DNA of 16,645 nucleotides from Actinomycetota bacterium (GTDB lineage: Bacteria; Actinomycetota; Thermoleophilia; Gaiellales; Gaiellaceae): assembly GCA_013812265.1 (NCBI GenBank), contig JACCTQ010000259.1, positions 1 to 16,645 on the forward strand, written 5' to 3'. This document shows positions 1-5,310 of this stretch, one piece after another. The notes under the pieces are model-generated. The model was not told the origin of the DNA. It saw only the letters and a list, made by a program, of their open reading frames with translations, and made no database searches. The translations under genes and the position numbers were made by a program. The first letter of the stretch is position 1. Each line of letters starts with the position of its first letter.

Positions 1-1
1 G

Positions 2-265
2 CATGGCGGCGTTCAGCGCGGCCCGACGGCACAAGGCTTCATTCTGAAACGAGTTCCTAAGCGCATCGCCGATGGCGACGCCCGAAAGAGTCCGAACGTC
101 GTCGTCGTGGACGGTGCGCAGGGCGGCCAGCTGGCCTGGACGTGCGACGACGTCCGCGAACACGGGACGCACCCCTCGCCGAGCGGCCGGCAGAAGGTCG
201 CGGCGAAGCTGCTGACGTTCTTCAAGACGAACGCCACAGCGAAGCTGTGGTTCCTACGGCGCTAG
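2..265 (+). CDS. C-terminal end of a putative SGNH/GDSL-type hydrolase (5' truncated)
   Basis: An open frame enters from the left edge and stops at TAG 263-265, leaving 87 residues. The tail contains GTHPSPSGRQKVA (about residues 55-67) followed by a Leu/Phe-rich helix and a WFL ending. This resembles, from memory, the last catalytic block of SGNH-hydrolase-like proteins, where a DxxH motif carries the catalytic Asp and His just before a C-terminal helix. Here the His of GTHPS is present, but the residue three before it is His rather than the Asp I would expect. The enzyme may therefore use another acid, be degenerate, or belong to a different branch. The N-terminal Ser block and any signal peptide lie outside the window. 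No downstream gene follows on this strand; the next gene is convergent. Coding is supported by the family-like tail and the absence of stops, but the function is tentative. Confidence 0.6.
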   Translation, partial: HGGVQRGPTAQGFILKRVPKRIADGDARKSPNVVVVDGAQGGQLAWTCDDVREHGTHPSPSGRQKVAAKLLTFFKTNATAKLWFLRR

Positions 266-299
266 CCCCGGTCGCAGTCGGTCGCTCGACGCGGGAAAT

Positions 300-428
300 C
301 GGGTCAGACCCCGTGACGAAACTGCAACGTCCGCTCGCTGGTTGGTCGCAATGAGCGGCGTTTTCGCCTGATCGATCACACTTCGGGCACATTGCGGTCA
401 CAATTCCGTTTCGGGGTCTGACCCCGAA
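300..428. repeat. Palindrome-bounded intergenic element (REP/MITE-like)
   Basis: The space between two convergent genes is bounded by two copies of one palindrome in opposite orientation. The left copy is GGGTCAGACCCCG at 301-313. The right copy is TTCGGGGTCTGACCCCGAA at 410-428, a 19-bp palindrome with 9-bp arms around one central base. The left copy matches the reverse complement of the right copy over 13 bases. Beyond them, similarity between the arms is patchy (GACGAAACTGCAA against a diverged counterpart). Between them lies a further hairpin (326-362). There is no coding capacity, so this looks like a small non-autonomous or REP-type element. Copy number elsewhere in the genome cannot be judged here. 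Confidence 0.6.
326..362. terminator. Hairpin between convergent genes, possible terminator
   Basis: AACG-(T)-CCGCTC at 326-336 pairs with GAGCGGCGTT at 353-362, giving a 10-bp stem with one bulged T and a 16-nt loop. A run of four T (361-364) overlaps the 3' arm. It lies about 60 bp after the plus-strand stop at 265 and about 100 bp after the minus-strand stop at 464. It could terminate either transcript, or simply be the core of the palindrome-bounded element that contains it. Confidence 0.35.
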
Positions 429-463
429 GGGAGCACCCCGAGCCATCGCCCTTTGCGCTCGGC

Positions 464-1390
464 CTACGAGCGGCCGTTGCGGCCGGGGATCAGCCGCCCG
501 AGCGTGTCGCCCGCGATGTAGCCGGCGATCTTCGGATTCTCCTGGAGACGCCGCATGGAGTAGGCGTACCAGTGCCGTCCGTACGGGACGTAGATCCGGA
601 GGCGATGTCCGGCGCGGACGAGGCCGTTACCCAGTTGCTCGCGCACGCCGAGGAGCATCTGGAACTCGTAGCTGTTCCGGTCGCGCCGCGGGCCACTCAC
701 GAGCTGCCGGCCGGCGGCGATCAACGCATCGTCGTGCGTCGCCATGCCCACGTAACAGCCGGCTGCGACCAGCCCCCGCAGGGCGCGGACATAGTTCTCG
801 CGCACCTCCTCGAACCCCTGGTAGGCGATCTCCTCGGGCTCGACGTAGATGCCCTTGCAGAGGCGCACGTTCGGCCGGAGCGGCGCCAACGCCACGATAT
901 CGTCGAGCGTCCGGCGGAGATAAGCCTGCAGCACGATGCCGACGTTGTCGTGCCCCGCTTCGCGCAGCTCTCGGTACAGACGGAGCGTGTCGTCGGTGCA
1001 GCTCGAGTCCTCCATGTCGATGCGCACGAAGTTGCCGCTCGCGGCGGCCCGGCGGACGACGATCTCGAGATTCTCGCGGCAGATCTCGTATCCGAGCTTC
1101 AGCCCGAGCCCCGTCAGCTTCACGCTCACGTTGGAGTCGAGCCGCTGTCGCTCGATCGTCCTGAAAACGTCTTCGTACTCGCAGGCGATGGCACGAGCCT
1201 CGTCCGGGCGCGTGATCTCCTCGCCGAGCACGTCGATGGTCGCCATCTTGCCGGCCTCGTTCAGCCGCTTGACGACCCGGCAGGCGTCCTGGAGCTCGGT
1301 GCCGGCGATGTAGCGATCGGAAATCCTGCGGACGACCGTCCTCGGGACGGCCGGCAGGACACGCACGATGGCTCTATCGAGGATGGCCAT
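464..1390 (-). CDS. Proline dehydrogenase (FAD-dependent, monofunctional)
   Basis: The 308-residue protein matches the length of stand-alone bacterial proline dehydrogenases (PutB/PruB/FadM type). These oxidise L-proline to 1-pyrroline-5-carboxylate with FAD and pass electrons to the membrane quinone pool. Visible signatures are SVKLT (89-93, with the active-site Lys91), RIDMED (123-128), VLQAYL (153-158), YEFQMLLG (241-248) and the proline-carboxylate-binding end YSMRRL (277-282, Arg280/Arg281). No membrane segment or fused P5C dehydrogenase domain is present, and no P5C dehydrogenase gene lies in the window. The ATG at 1390 starts the conserved N-terminus. A TACAAT hexamer ends 9 nt before it and no Shine-Dalgarno is visible, so a near-leaderless mRNA is likely. 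A 113-bp gap separates it from the gene upstream, suggesting its own promoter. Confidence 0.93.
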   Translation of the reverse strand: MAILDRAIVRVLPAVPRTVVRRISDRYIAGTELQDACRVVKRLNEAGKMATIDVLGEEITRPDEARAIACEYEDVFRTIERQRLDSNVSVKLTGLGLKLGYEICRENLEIVVRRAAASGNFVRIDMEDSSCTDDTLRLYRELREAGHDNVGIVLQAYLRRTLDDIVALAPLRPNVRLCKGIYVEPEEIAYQGFEEVRENYVRALRGLVAAGCYVGMATHDDALIAAGRQLVSGPRRDRNSYEFQMLLGVREQLGNGLVRAGHRLRIYVPYGRHWYAYSMRRLQENPKIAGYIAGDTLGRLIPGRNGRS

Positions 1391-1399
1391 CGCTCGACG

Positions 1400-1405
1400 A
1401 TTGTA
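1400..1405 (-). promoter_or_regulatory. -10-like hexamer before proline dehydrogenase
   Basis: TACAAT on the minus strand, 9 nt upstream of ATG 1390. It matches the TANNNT core of sigma-70-type -10 boxes. No good -35 hexamer is seen 16-18 nt further upstream. Start-site distance would give a 5' leader of only a few bases. Confidence 0.4.
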
Positions 1406-1503
1406 GACGCGGACGCCGTTGAGACGACTCTCCGAAATCCCCCCGTCTCGCTCGGGAAGGGAGCGCGCGACCGTCGAGAAGCTCGGCCGGAAGTCTGCTT
1501 CAG

Positions 1504-1797
1504 CTAGGTCTCGCGCATGAACCCCTGTCGGGCCGCGCTCACCAACGCCACTGCCTCCGGAAACAGCACGCGCATGGCATCACGGAGTGCGATCGCCTGC
1601 TCGTCGGTCGACCCCGAGACGTCCACCCGTTGCAACGCCGAACCGGTGAGTTGCACCGCGGTGTTCAGAGTCAGCGTGGCGAACTGCTCGCGCTGGGCCT
1701 CCTGCACCGACTCCACCTGCCGTGCAGCGAACTCCTGCAGGCTCTTCATCAGATCTTCGGGGTCGCCCCCGAACGGGAAACCGAACCCACCTTCCAT
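1504..1797 (-). CDS. Small hypothetical protein (97 aa), Gly/Phe-rich N-terminus
   Basis: I do not recognise a family. The N-terminus is Gly/Phe-rich (MEGGFGFPFGG, 1-11). It is followed by an acidic, Gln/Glu-rich amphipathic helix (about 13-45) and a second predicted helical half. There is no signal peptide, transmembrane segment or cysteine, so a cytoplasmic helical protein is likely. Coding is supported by a strong ribosome-binding site: AGGAG (minus strand, 1803-1807) ends 5 nt before the ATG at 1797. This site lies against the TGA of the alpha/beta hydrolase (1809-1811), so the two genes are probably cotranscribed and translationally coupled. Function unknown. Confidence 0.72.
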   Translation of the reverse strand: MEGGFGFPFGGDPEDLMKSLQEFAARQVESVQEAQREQFATLTLNTAVQLTGSALQRVDVSGSTDEQAIALRDAMRVLFPEAVALVSAARQGFMRET

Positions 1798-1808
1798 GCT
1801 CGCTCCTC

Positions 1809-2633
1809 TCAGCCGCCGTCGATTGACGAGAGGAAGTCCAGCACAAGCTGGTTGAACTCCGCCGGTTTCTCCATGCTGGGCATGTGGGCCGTGCCTGGGA
1901 TCACGACCAGACGGGCGCCCGGAACCTCCCGCGCCAGGCGGTCCGCGATATCGCGGATATCGCGCACGTCCTCGCCGCCCACCAGCACCAGCGTCGGAAC
2001 GGCGATCTCGCTGAGCCGGGATCCCACCGGCGGATGGAGCCCCTCGCCGGGACCCGGCGGTGGATCGGCTTCGTACGCGGGCACCTGGGTCACAAACGCA
2101 TCGCGTTGCATCTCGCGCACGCGCTCCACGACTTTCGGGTCGACGTCCTCGAGCTTCCGGCCGGACCCCGCTACCCAGAGATCGAGGTTCAGTTGGACGG
2201 CCGTCTCGATGTCACCCCGTTCGAGCGCTTCATCCTCGGCCTCCCCGATCGCCTTCACCTCGTCCGCCCACTCGTGATCGGGCATGCCCGCTCCGACGAG
2301 CACGAGCGCTGTCACCAGGCCCGGCTCGAGCAGCGCCAGCTCGAGCGCTATCCGGCCACCCAGCGAGACGCCGACGACGGCCGCGCGCTCGATACCGACG
2401 GTCCGCAGCAGGTCGCGGAGATCGCCGACCAACGAGTACGGGCCGCCCGGCAGCGACGAGCGCCCGTAACCGCGGATGTCATACCGCAGAATGCGGTGGC
2501 GGCCCACGAACTCCTGAAACTGATCGTCCCACATGCGGGCGTCGGCGATCCCGGCGTGGACGAGCACGACGCCCGGGCCTTCGCCCGCGACCTCGTAGTA
2601 GAGGGTTGCGCCGTTGACCTGAGCGAGCGCCAT
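1809..2633 (-). CDS. Alpha/beta-fold hydrolase
   Basis: This 274-residue cytoplasmic protein has a complete alpha/beta-hydrolase layout. HAG at 26-28 follows the first core strand (oxyanion-loop region), and a YDIRGYGRS strand-turn lies at 51-59. The nucleophile elbow GVSLGG has Ser90, the acid is Asp222 in GGEDVRD, and the catalytic His250 is in GTAHMPSMEKP. A Glu/Asp-rich cap of about 80 residues lies between about 120 and 205. Family members include esterases, lipases, C-C hydrolases and non-haem haloperoxidase-like enzymes; the substrate cannot be read from sequence. The ATG at 2633 shares its A with the TAA stop of the upstream DUF1707 gene (TAATG), implying coupled translation, and the 97-aa gene follows directly. 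Confidence 0.9.
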   Translation of the reverse strand: MALAQVNGATLYYEVAGEGPGVVLVHAGIADARMWDDQFQEFVGRHRILRYDIRGYGRSSLPGGPYSLVGDLRDLLRTVGIERAAVVGVSLGGRIALELALLEPGLVTALVLVGAGMPDHEWADEVKAIGEAEDEALERGDIETAVQLNLDLWVAGSGRKLEDVDPKVVERVREMQRDAFVTQVPAYEADPPPGPGEGLHPPVGSRLSEIAVPTLVLVGGEDVRDIRDIADRLAREVPGARLVVIPGTAHMPSMEKPAEFNQLVLDFLSSIDGG

Positions 2634-3226
2634 TAACGGCCTAGCGCCCGGCGGCGCTGTCCGGAGGCGGGCTTGCTCCGCACCTCGATCCCTCCCAGGA
2701 ATGCGAAGGCACGAATGCGTACGAGCGGCGCGCCCGGGAGCGCGGGCACGTCCGCCACATTCTGTTCCTTGCCACCCAGGAATACGAACCCGTTGAGCTC
2801 GACGGCAACGCCTTCCGGAACGACGATCTCGATGCCGCCCATGACTGCGATGGCGGTGATCTCGACTTCGGGCGCATCGATCTCGGCCTTGCGCAGATCG
2901 AGCTCTACTCCTCCCAGGACGGCGACAGCCGTGGTGCGCGCCGGAACACGCCAGCGGCTCGTTCGCTCGACCCCGCCCATAACTGCGACCGACCAGCGCG
3001 TTGGCGTCCGGCGGTGCGGCTCGGGGGCACCTGAAGGCTCCGCCGGCAGGTCCGCTGTCAACCGGTCGAGCTCGGCGAGCGTCCGCGCCTCGTGGGTGCC
3101 GTCGAGACGCTCGGAGAACTCATCCAGGGTCAACCGCCCCGCCACGAGATTGTCGCGCAAGAGCATCGTCGCACGCTGTCGATCGGCGTCCGACGCGCGC
3201 AGCTCGGGAGAGCGAGATTGGGTCAC
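2633..3226 (-). CDS. DUF1707 and LiaF-like C-terminal domain protein
   Basis: Residues 9-60 form an actinobacterial DUF1707 (SHOCT-like) domain: LRASDADRQRA, then GRLTLDEFSERLDGTHEART and LTADLP. After a Pro-rich linker (61-78) come five repeats of a hydrophobic-GG-hydrophobic-Glu motif: VAVMGGVE (about 80), VAVLGGVE (101), IAVMGGIE (126), FVFLGGKE (147) and FAFLGGIE (173). They are spaced roughly 20-26 residues apart. The pattern resembles the beta-rich C-terminal domain of LiaF/VraT-type envelope-stress proteins and related polymer-forming folds. No transmembrane segment is present, unlike membrane-bound relatives. The GTG start at 3226 has no Shine-Dalgarno; a GACAAT hexamer ends 7 nt upstream, consistent with a leaderless mRNA. 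It appears to head a unit with the alpha/beta hydrolase and the 97-aa gene. A role in envelope-stress sensing is plausible but unproven. Confidence 0.88.
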   Translation of the reverse strand: MTQSRSPELRASDADRQRATMLLRDNLVAGRLTLDEFSERLDGTHEARTLAELDRLTADLPAEPSGAPEPHRRTPTRWSVAVMGGVERTSRWRVPARTTAVAVLGGVELDLRKAEIDAPEVEITAIAVMGGIEIVVPEGVAVELNGFVFLGGKEQNVADVPALPGAPLVRIRAFAFLGGIEVRSKPASGQRRRALGR

Positions 3227-3233
3227 GCCGCAG

Positions 3234-3239
3234 ATTGTC
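3234..3239 (-). promoter_or_regulatory. -10-like hexamer before the DUF1707 gene
   Basis: GACAAT on the minus strand, with 7 nt to the GTG at 3226. It matches the key A2 and T6 of a -10 box but not T1. Geometry is like the other putative leaderless starts in this window. Confidence 0.3.
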
Positions 3240-3244
3240 GCCCA

Positions 3245-3256
3245 AGAACTCGTTCT
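3245..3256. repeat. 12-bp palindrome upstream of the DUF1707 gene
   Basis: AGAACTCGTTCT has 5-bp arms (AGAAC/GTTCT) around a 2-bp centre. It lies across the end of the upstream gene and the short gap before the DUF1707 start, 6 bp from the putative -10 box. It could be an operator. The actinobacterial LexA box is different (GAAC-N4-GTTC), so I do not call it an SOS box. Confidence 0.25.
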
Positions 3257-3827
3257 ATGGGCCTAGCTCACGCTTGTAGTTGCCCTCCACCTCGGCCGTA
3301 AGCGCCTCCACGGCGTGCACCGCCTGCTTCATGGCCTCGGTGAACGGTGATGGACCTTCGCTGCCGCCGAGCGCCGCCTCCAAGCGCCGCGCCGCGGCGC
3401 CCACCGCTTCGAGATACGCGGGCGACGCGATACGCGGCGGCGTGCCGATCGTTTGCTGCAGAGCGGTCAGAGCCTCTTCTGCCTCATCCACGCCGGGCGG
3501 ATCCTCGGTCAGGCGAAGTGCAACTAGACGGGATCGCAGATCGTCCAGATCGCCGCCGCCAGCCGTCTCCTCCGCGACCTCGCAGAGCGCCGCGATCGAA
3601 ACGGCGTCCCGCACGACGGCTCGGGTCTCGACCACCTCGCCGGCCGCATCGAACGCAAGCCAGGTTCGGCGGTCGCCACCTGCGCCGAAGGCGAAAAGGT
3701 AGATCCTGGTTCCCCTGGAAGGCTCGGTCGGTATCACTCCGCCGAGCTCCTCACCAGGCCCGCTAAGCCCCTGGGCGACCTCGATCATGCGCTCCAGCTC
3801 CTCGATCGAGAGCACGGGAGCCAGCAT
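3255..3827 (-). CDS. Hypothetical protein, about 190 aa, uncertain start
   Basis: I do not recognise a family. From ATG 3827 the protein has 190 residues. A helical N-terminus precedes a probable small alpha/beta region (IYLFAFGAGG, then RTWLAFD, about 42-62). An acidic helical middle and a helical C-terminus follow (EAVGAAARRLEAAL and EAMKQAVHAVEALTAEVE). There is no signal peptide or membrane segment. Start choices are GTG 3851, ATG 3827 and ATG 3788. Only 3788 has a good ribosome site (GAGGAG, 8 nt upstream), but that sequence also encodes an ordinary EEL stretch. The plus-strand methyltransferase starts only 11 bp from ATG 3827, and its putative -10 box touches this start codon. Coding is supported by uninterrupted length, balanced composition and the fit between neighbours. 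Confidence 0.68.
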   Translation of the reverse strand: MLAPVLSIEELERMIEVAQGLSGPGEELGGVIPTEPSRGTRIYLFAFGAGGDRRTWLAFDAAGEVVETRAVVRDAVSIAALCEVAEETAGGGDLDDLRSRLVALRLTEDPPGVDEAEEALTALQQTIGTPPRIASPAYLEAVGAAARRLEAALGGSEGPSPFTEAMKQAVHAVEALTAEVEGNYKRELGP

Positions 3828-3832
3828 AGACT
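3827..3832 (+). promoter_or_regulatory. -10-like hexamer before the UbiE-like gene
   Basis: TAGACT followed by exactly 6 nt and then GTG 3839. The same hexamer and spacing occur before the adenosine deaminase-family gene at 12068-12080. There is no Shine-Dalgarno before GTG 3839. The box overlaps the proposed start codon of the divergent minus-strand gene. Confidence 0.45.
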
Positions 3833-3838
3833 CGGGCG

Positions 3839-4561
3839 GTGGTCGCGGCACCGCCTACCCCGGCCGAGGACGCGCGCCGGCTCTTCGCGCCGCTAGGACC
3901 GACGTACGACCGCTACGCCCGCCTCCTTTCCTTCGGACAGGATCCGCGCTGGCGATCCTTCCTGGTGTCGCGCCTCGAGGTCGAGCCCGGGAATGCGGTT
4001 CTCGACGTCGCGACGGGAACAGGAGCTGTCGCTCTCGAGCTCGTCCGCGCACACGGCGTGCAAGTGGTCGGCGTCGATCAGAGCGCACAGATGCTCGCCG
4101 TCGCCCGAGCACGCATCGCGCGAGCCGGACTCGAAGAGCAGGTCCGGCTCGTCCACGGCCGGGCCGAAGAGCTGCCTTTCGAAGATGCGTCGTTCGACGG
4201 TCTGACCTTCACCTATCTCCTCCGCTACGTGGACGATCCCGCCGCGACCCTGCGAGAGCTCGCCCGGGTCGTCCGGCCCGGAGGGATTGTTGTCTCGCTC
4301 GAGTTCGGCGTCCCGCCGCGGCCGCTCTGGCGGTCTCTGTGGGAGCTCTACGTGCGCGCCGGCCTCCCGGTGCTCGGGCGCGCGATCTCGCCGGAATGGC
4401 AGGCTGTGGGCAGCTACCTGGGCCCGAGCATTCGCGGTTTCTACGCCAGGCATCCGCTCGGATGGATCCTGGAGGCCTGGGGCGACGCCGGGATCACCGA
4501 GATTCGGTTCTGCCGGCTGAGCCTCGGAGGCGGCCTCGTCATCTGGGGAAAGCGCGCGTGA
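3839..4561 (+). CDS. UbiE/MenG-like class I methyltransferase
   Basis: This 240-residue SAM-dependent methyltransferase resembles the UbiE/MenG (demethylmenaquinone methyltransferase) group. The N-terminus has FAPLGPTYDRYARLLSFG (about 16-33), the typical opening of this family. SAM-binding motif I is LDVATGTGAVA (55-65), with acidic motif II at VVGVD (77-81, Asp80). ELPFEDASFD (111-120) and LARVVRPGG (141-149) follow. The closing region SYLGPSIRGFY (192-202) parallels the conserved stretch before the UbiE C-terminus. Methylation of a menaquinone precursor is the family-based expectation, but related enzymes act on other prenylated or small aromatic substrates. Its stop overlaps the GTG of the UbiA-like gene by 4 bases (GTGA, 4558-4561), so the two are almost certainly translated together. 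The GTG at 3839 is favoured because a TAGACT box lies 6 nt before it. Confidence 0.85.
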   Translation: MVAAPPTPAEDARRLFAPLGPTYDRYARLLSFGQDPRWRSFLVSRLEVEPGNAVLDVATGTGAVALELVRAHGVQVVGVDQSAQMLAVARARIARAGLEEQVRLVHGRAEELPFEDASFDGLTFTYLLRYVDDPAATLRELARVVRPGGIVVSLEFGVPPRPLWRSLWELYVRAGLPVLGRAISPEWQAVGSYLGPSIRGFYARHPLGWILEAWGDAGITEIRFCRLSLGGGLVIWGKRA

Positions 4562-5277
4562 GGCCTGCTTTCTACGCGCTCGCACCCACGGGCTGGCGCG
4601 CGTACCTGGCCCTGCTGCACCCGCCCTACACGCTGTGGCACCTGAGCTACGTCGCGGTCGGTGCCGCGGTCGCTCCCGAGTTCAGACCGTCCCGGCTCGC
4701 CTGGACGCTGCTCGCGTTTCTGCTAGCGATGGGGGTCGGCGCCCACGCGCTCGACGAGCTTCAGGGAAGGCCGCTTCAGACTCGCATCCCGGGCGCAGTC
4801 CTCGTCGTCTCGGCCACGACGTCCATAACAGCCGCGGTCGCGATCGGGATCGTGGCCGCGCAGCAGTGGACCCCATGGTTGCTCGCGTTCGTCGCCGCGG
4901 GAGCTTTCATAGTCGTCGCGTACAACCTCGAGCTTTTCGCCGGCCGTTTCCATGGCCCCGTCTGGTTCGCAACCTGGTGGGGTGCGTTCCCGGTGCTGAC
5001 CGCTGCTCTTGCGAGCGCCGAGCGGCTAAGCGTGGGAGCGGTGCTCGCAGCCGGGTTCGCACTCCTCATGAGCCTCGTCCAGCAACGGCTCTCGAGTCAG
5101 GTTCGCAAGGTGCGGCGGCGTGTGAGCTCGGTGTCCGGCGAGCTCGAGCTCGCGGACGGATCCCGGGAGCCGCTCACCAAGGCGACGCTGCTGTCAGCCC
5201 CCGAGCGCAGTCTGCAGACGCTGGCGGCGGCCATGGTGACGTTGGCGTGCGCGCTCGTCGTGGCCCGCGTGGCCTGA
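4558..5277 (+). CDS. UbiA-like polytopic membrane protein
   Basis: Starting at the overlapping GTG 4558, the protein has 239 residues and about seven hydrophobic segments (near 26-40, 48-63, 80-100, 106-123, 134-152, 158-175 and 219-237). Polar motifs sit in loops: HPPYTLWHLSY (21-31), HALDELQGRPLQTRIP (63-78) and AYNLELFAGRFH (121-132). A basic loop (RLSSQVRKVRRRV, 177-189) also stands out. The helix layout and the first loop, Asp/Glu followed by G-R-P, recall the UbiA prenyltransferase superfamily. The canonical NDxxDxxxD motif and the second Asp-rich motif are not present in standard form. Pairing with a UbiE-like methyltransferase supports a role in prenyl-lipid or quinone metabolism. Assignment to UbiA is tentative; a non-catalytic membrane protein is also possible. 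The same frame is open upstream through the methyltransferase, but that part is an overlap shadow. Confidence 0.75.
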   Translation: MRPAFYALAPTGWRAYLALLHPPYTLWHLSYVAVGAAVAPEFRPSRLAWTLLAFLLAMGVGAHALDELQGRPLQTRIPGAVLVVSATTSITAAVAIGIVAAQQWTPWLLAFVAAGAFIVVAYNLELFAGRFHGPVWFATWWGAFPVLTAALASAERLSVGAVLAAGFALLMSLVQQRLSSQVRKVRRRVSSVSGELELADGSREPLTKATLLSAPERSLQTLAAAMVTLACALVVARVA

Positions 5278-5297
5278 CACCCAGCCGCGCCACGGCC

Positions 5298-5303
5298 TAC
5301 GAT
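5298..5303 (+). promoter_or_regulatory. -10-like hexamer before the coiled-coil gene
   Basis: TACGAT (TANNNT match) followed by 7 nt and ATG 5311. It overlaps an earlier in-frame ATG at 5302, which favours 5311 as the true, leaderless start. Confidence 0.38.
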
Positions 5304-5310
5304 GGCCGTT

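Noticed and set aside
572..1507. 311-codon open frame on the plus strand opposite proline dehydrogenase
   Set aside because: It is the antisense shadow of a well-supported gene in high-GC DNA; the translation is Arg/Asp/His-rich with no domain pattern.
3245..3256. SOS (LexA) operator
   Set aside because: The centre is 2 bp, not the 4 bp of the actinobacterial GAAC-N4-GTTC box, and the neighbouring genes are not DNA-repair genes.
3787..4557. Upstream extension of the UbiA-like frame through the methyltransferase
   Set aside because: The translation before 4558 is Arg/Pro-rich and lies within the methyltransferase gene; the membrane-protein homology starts only at GTG 4558.
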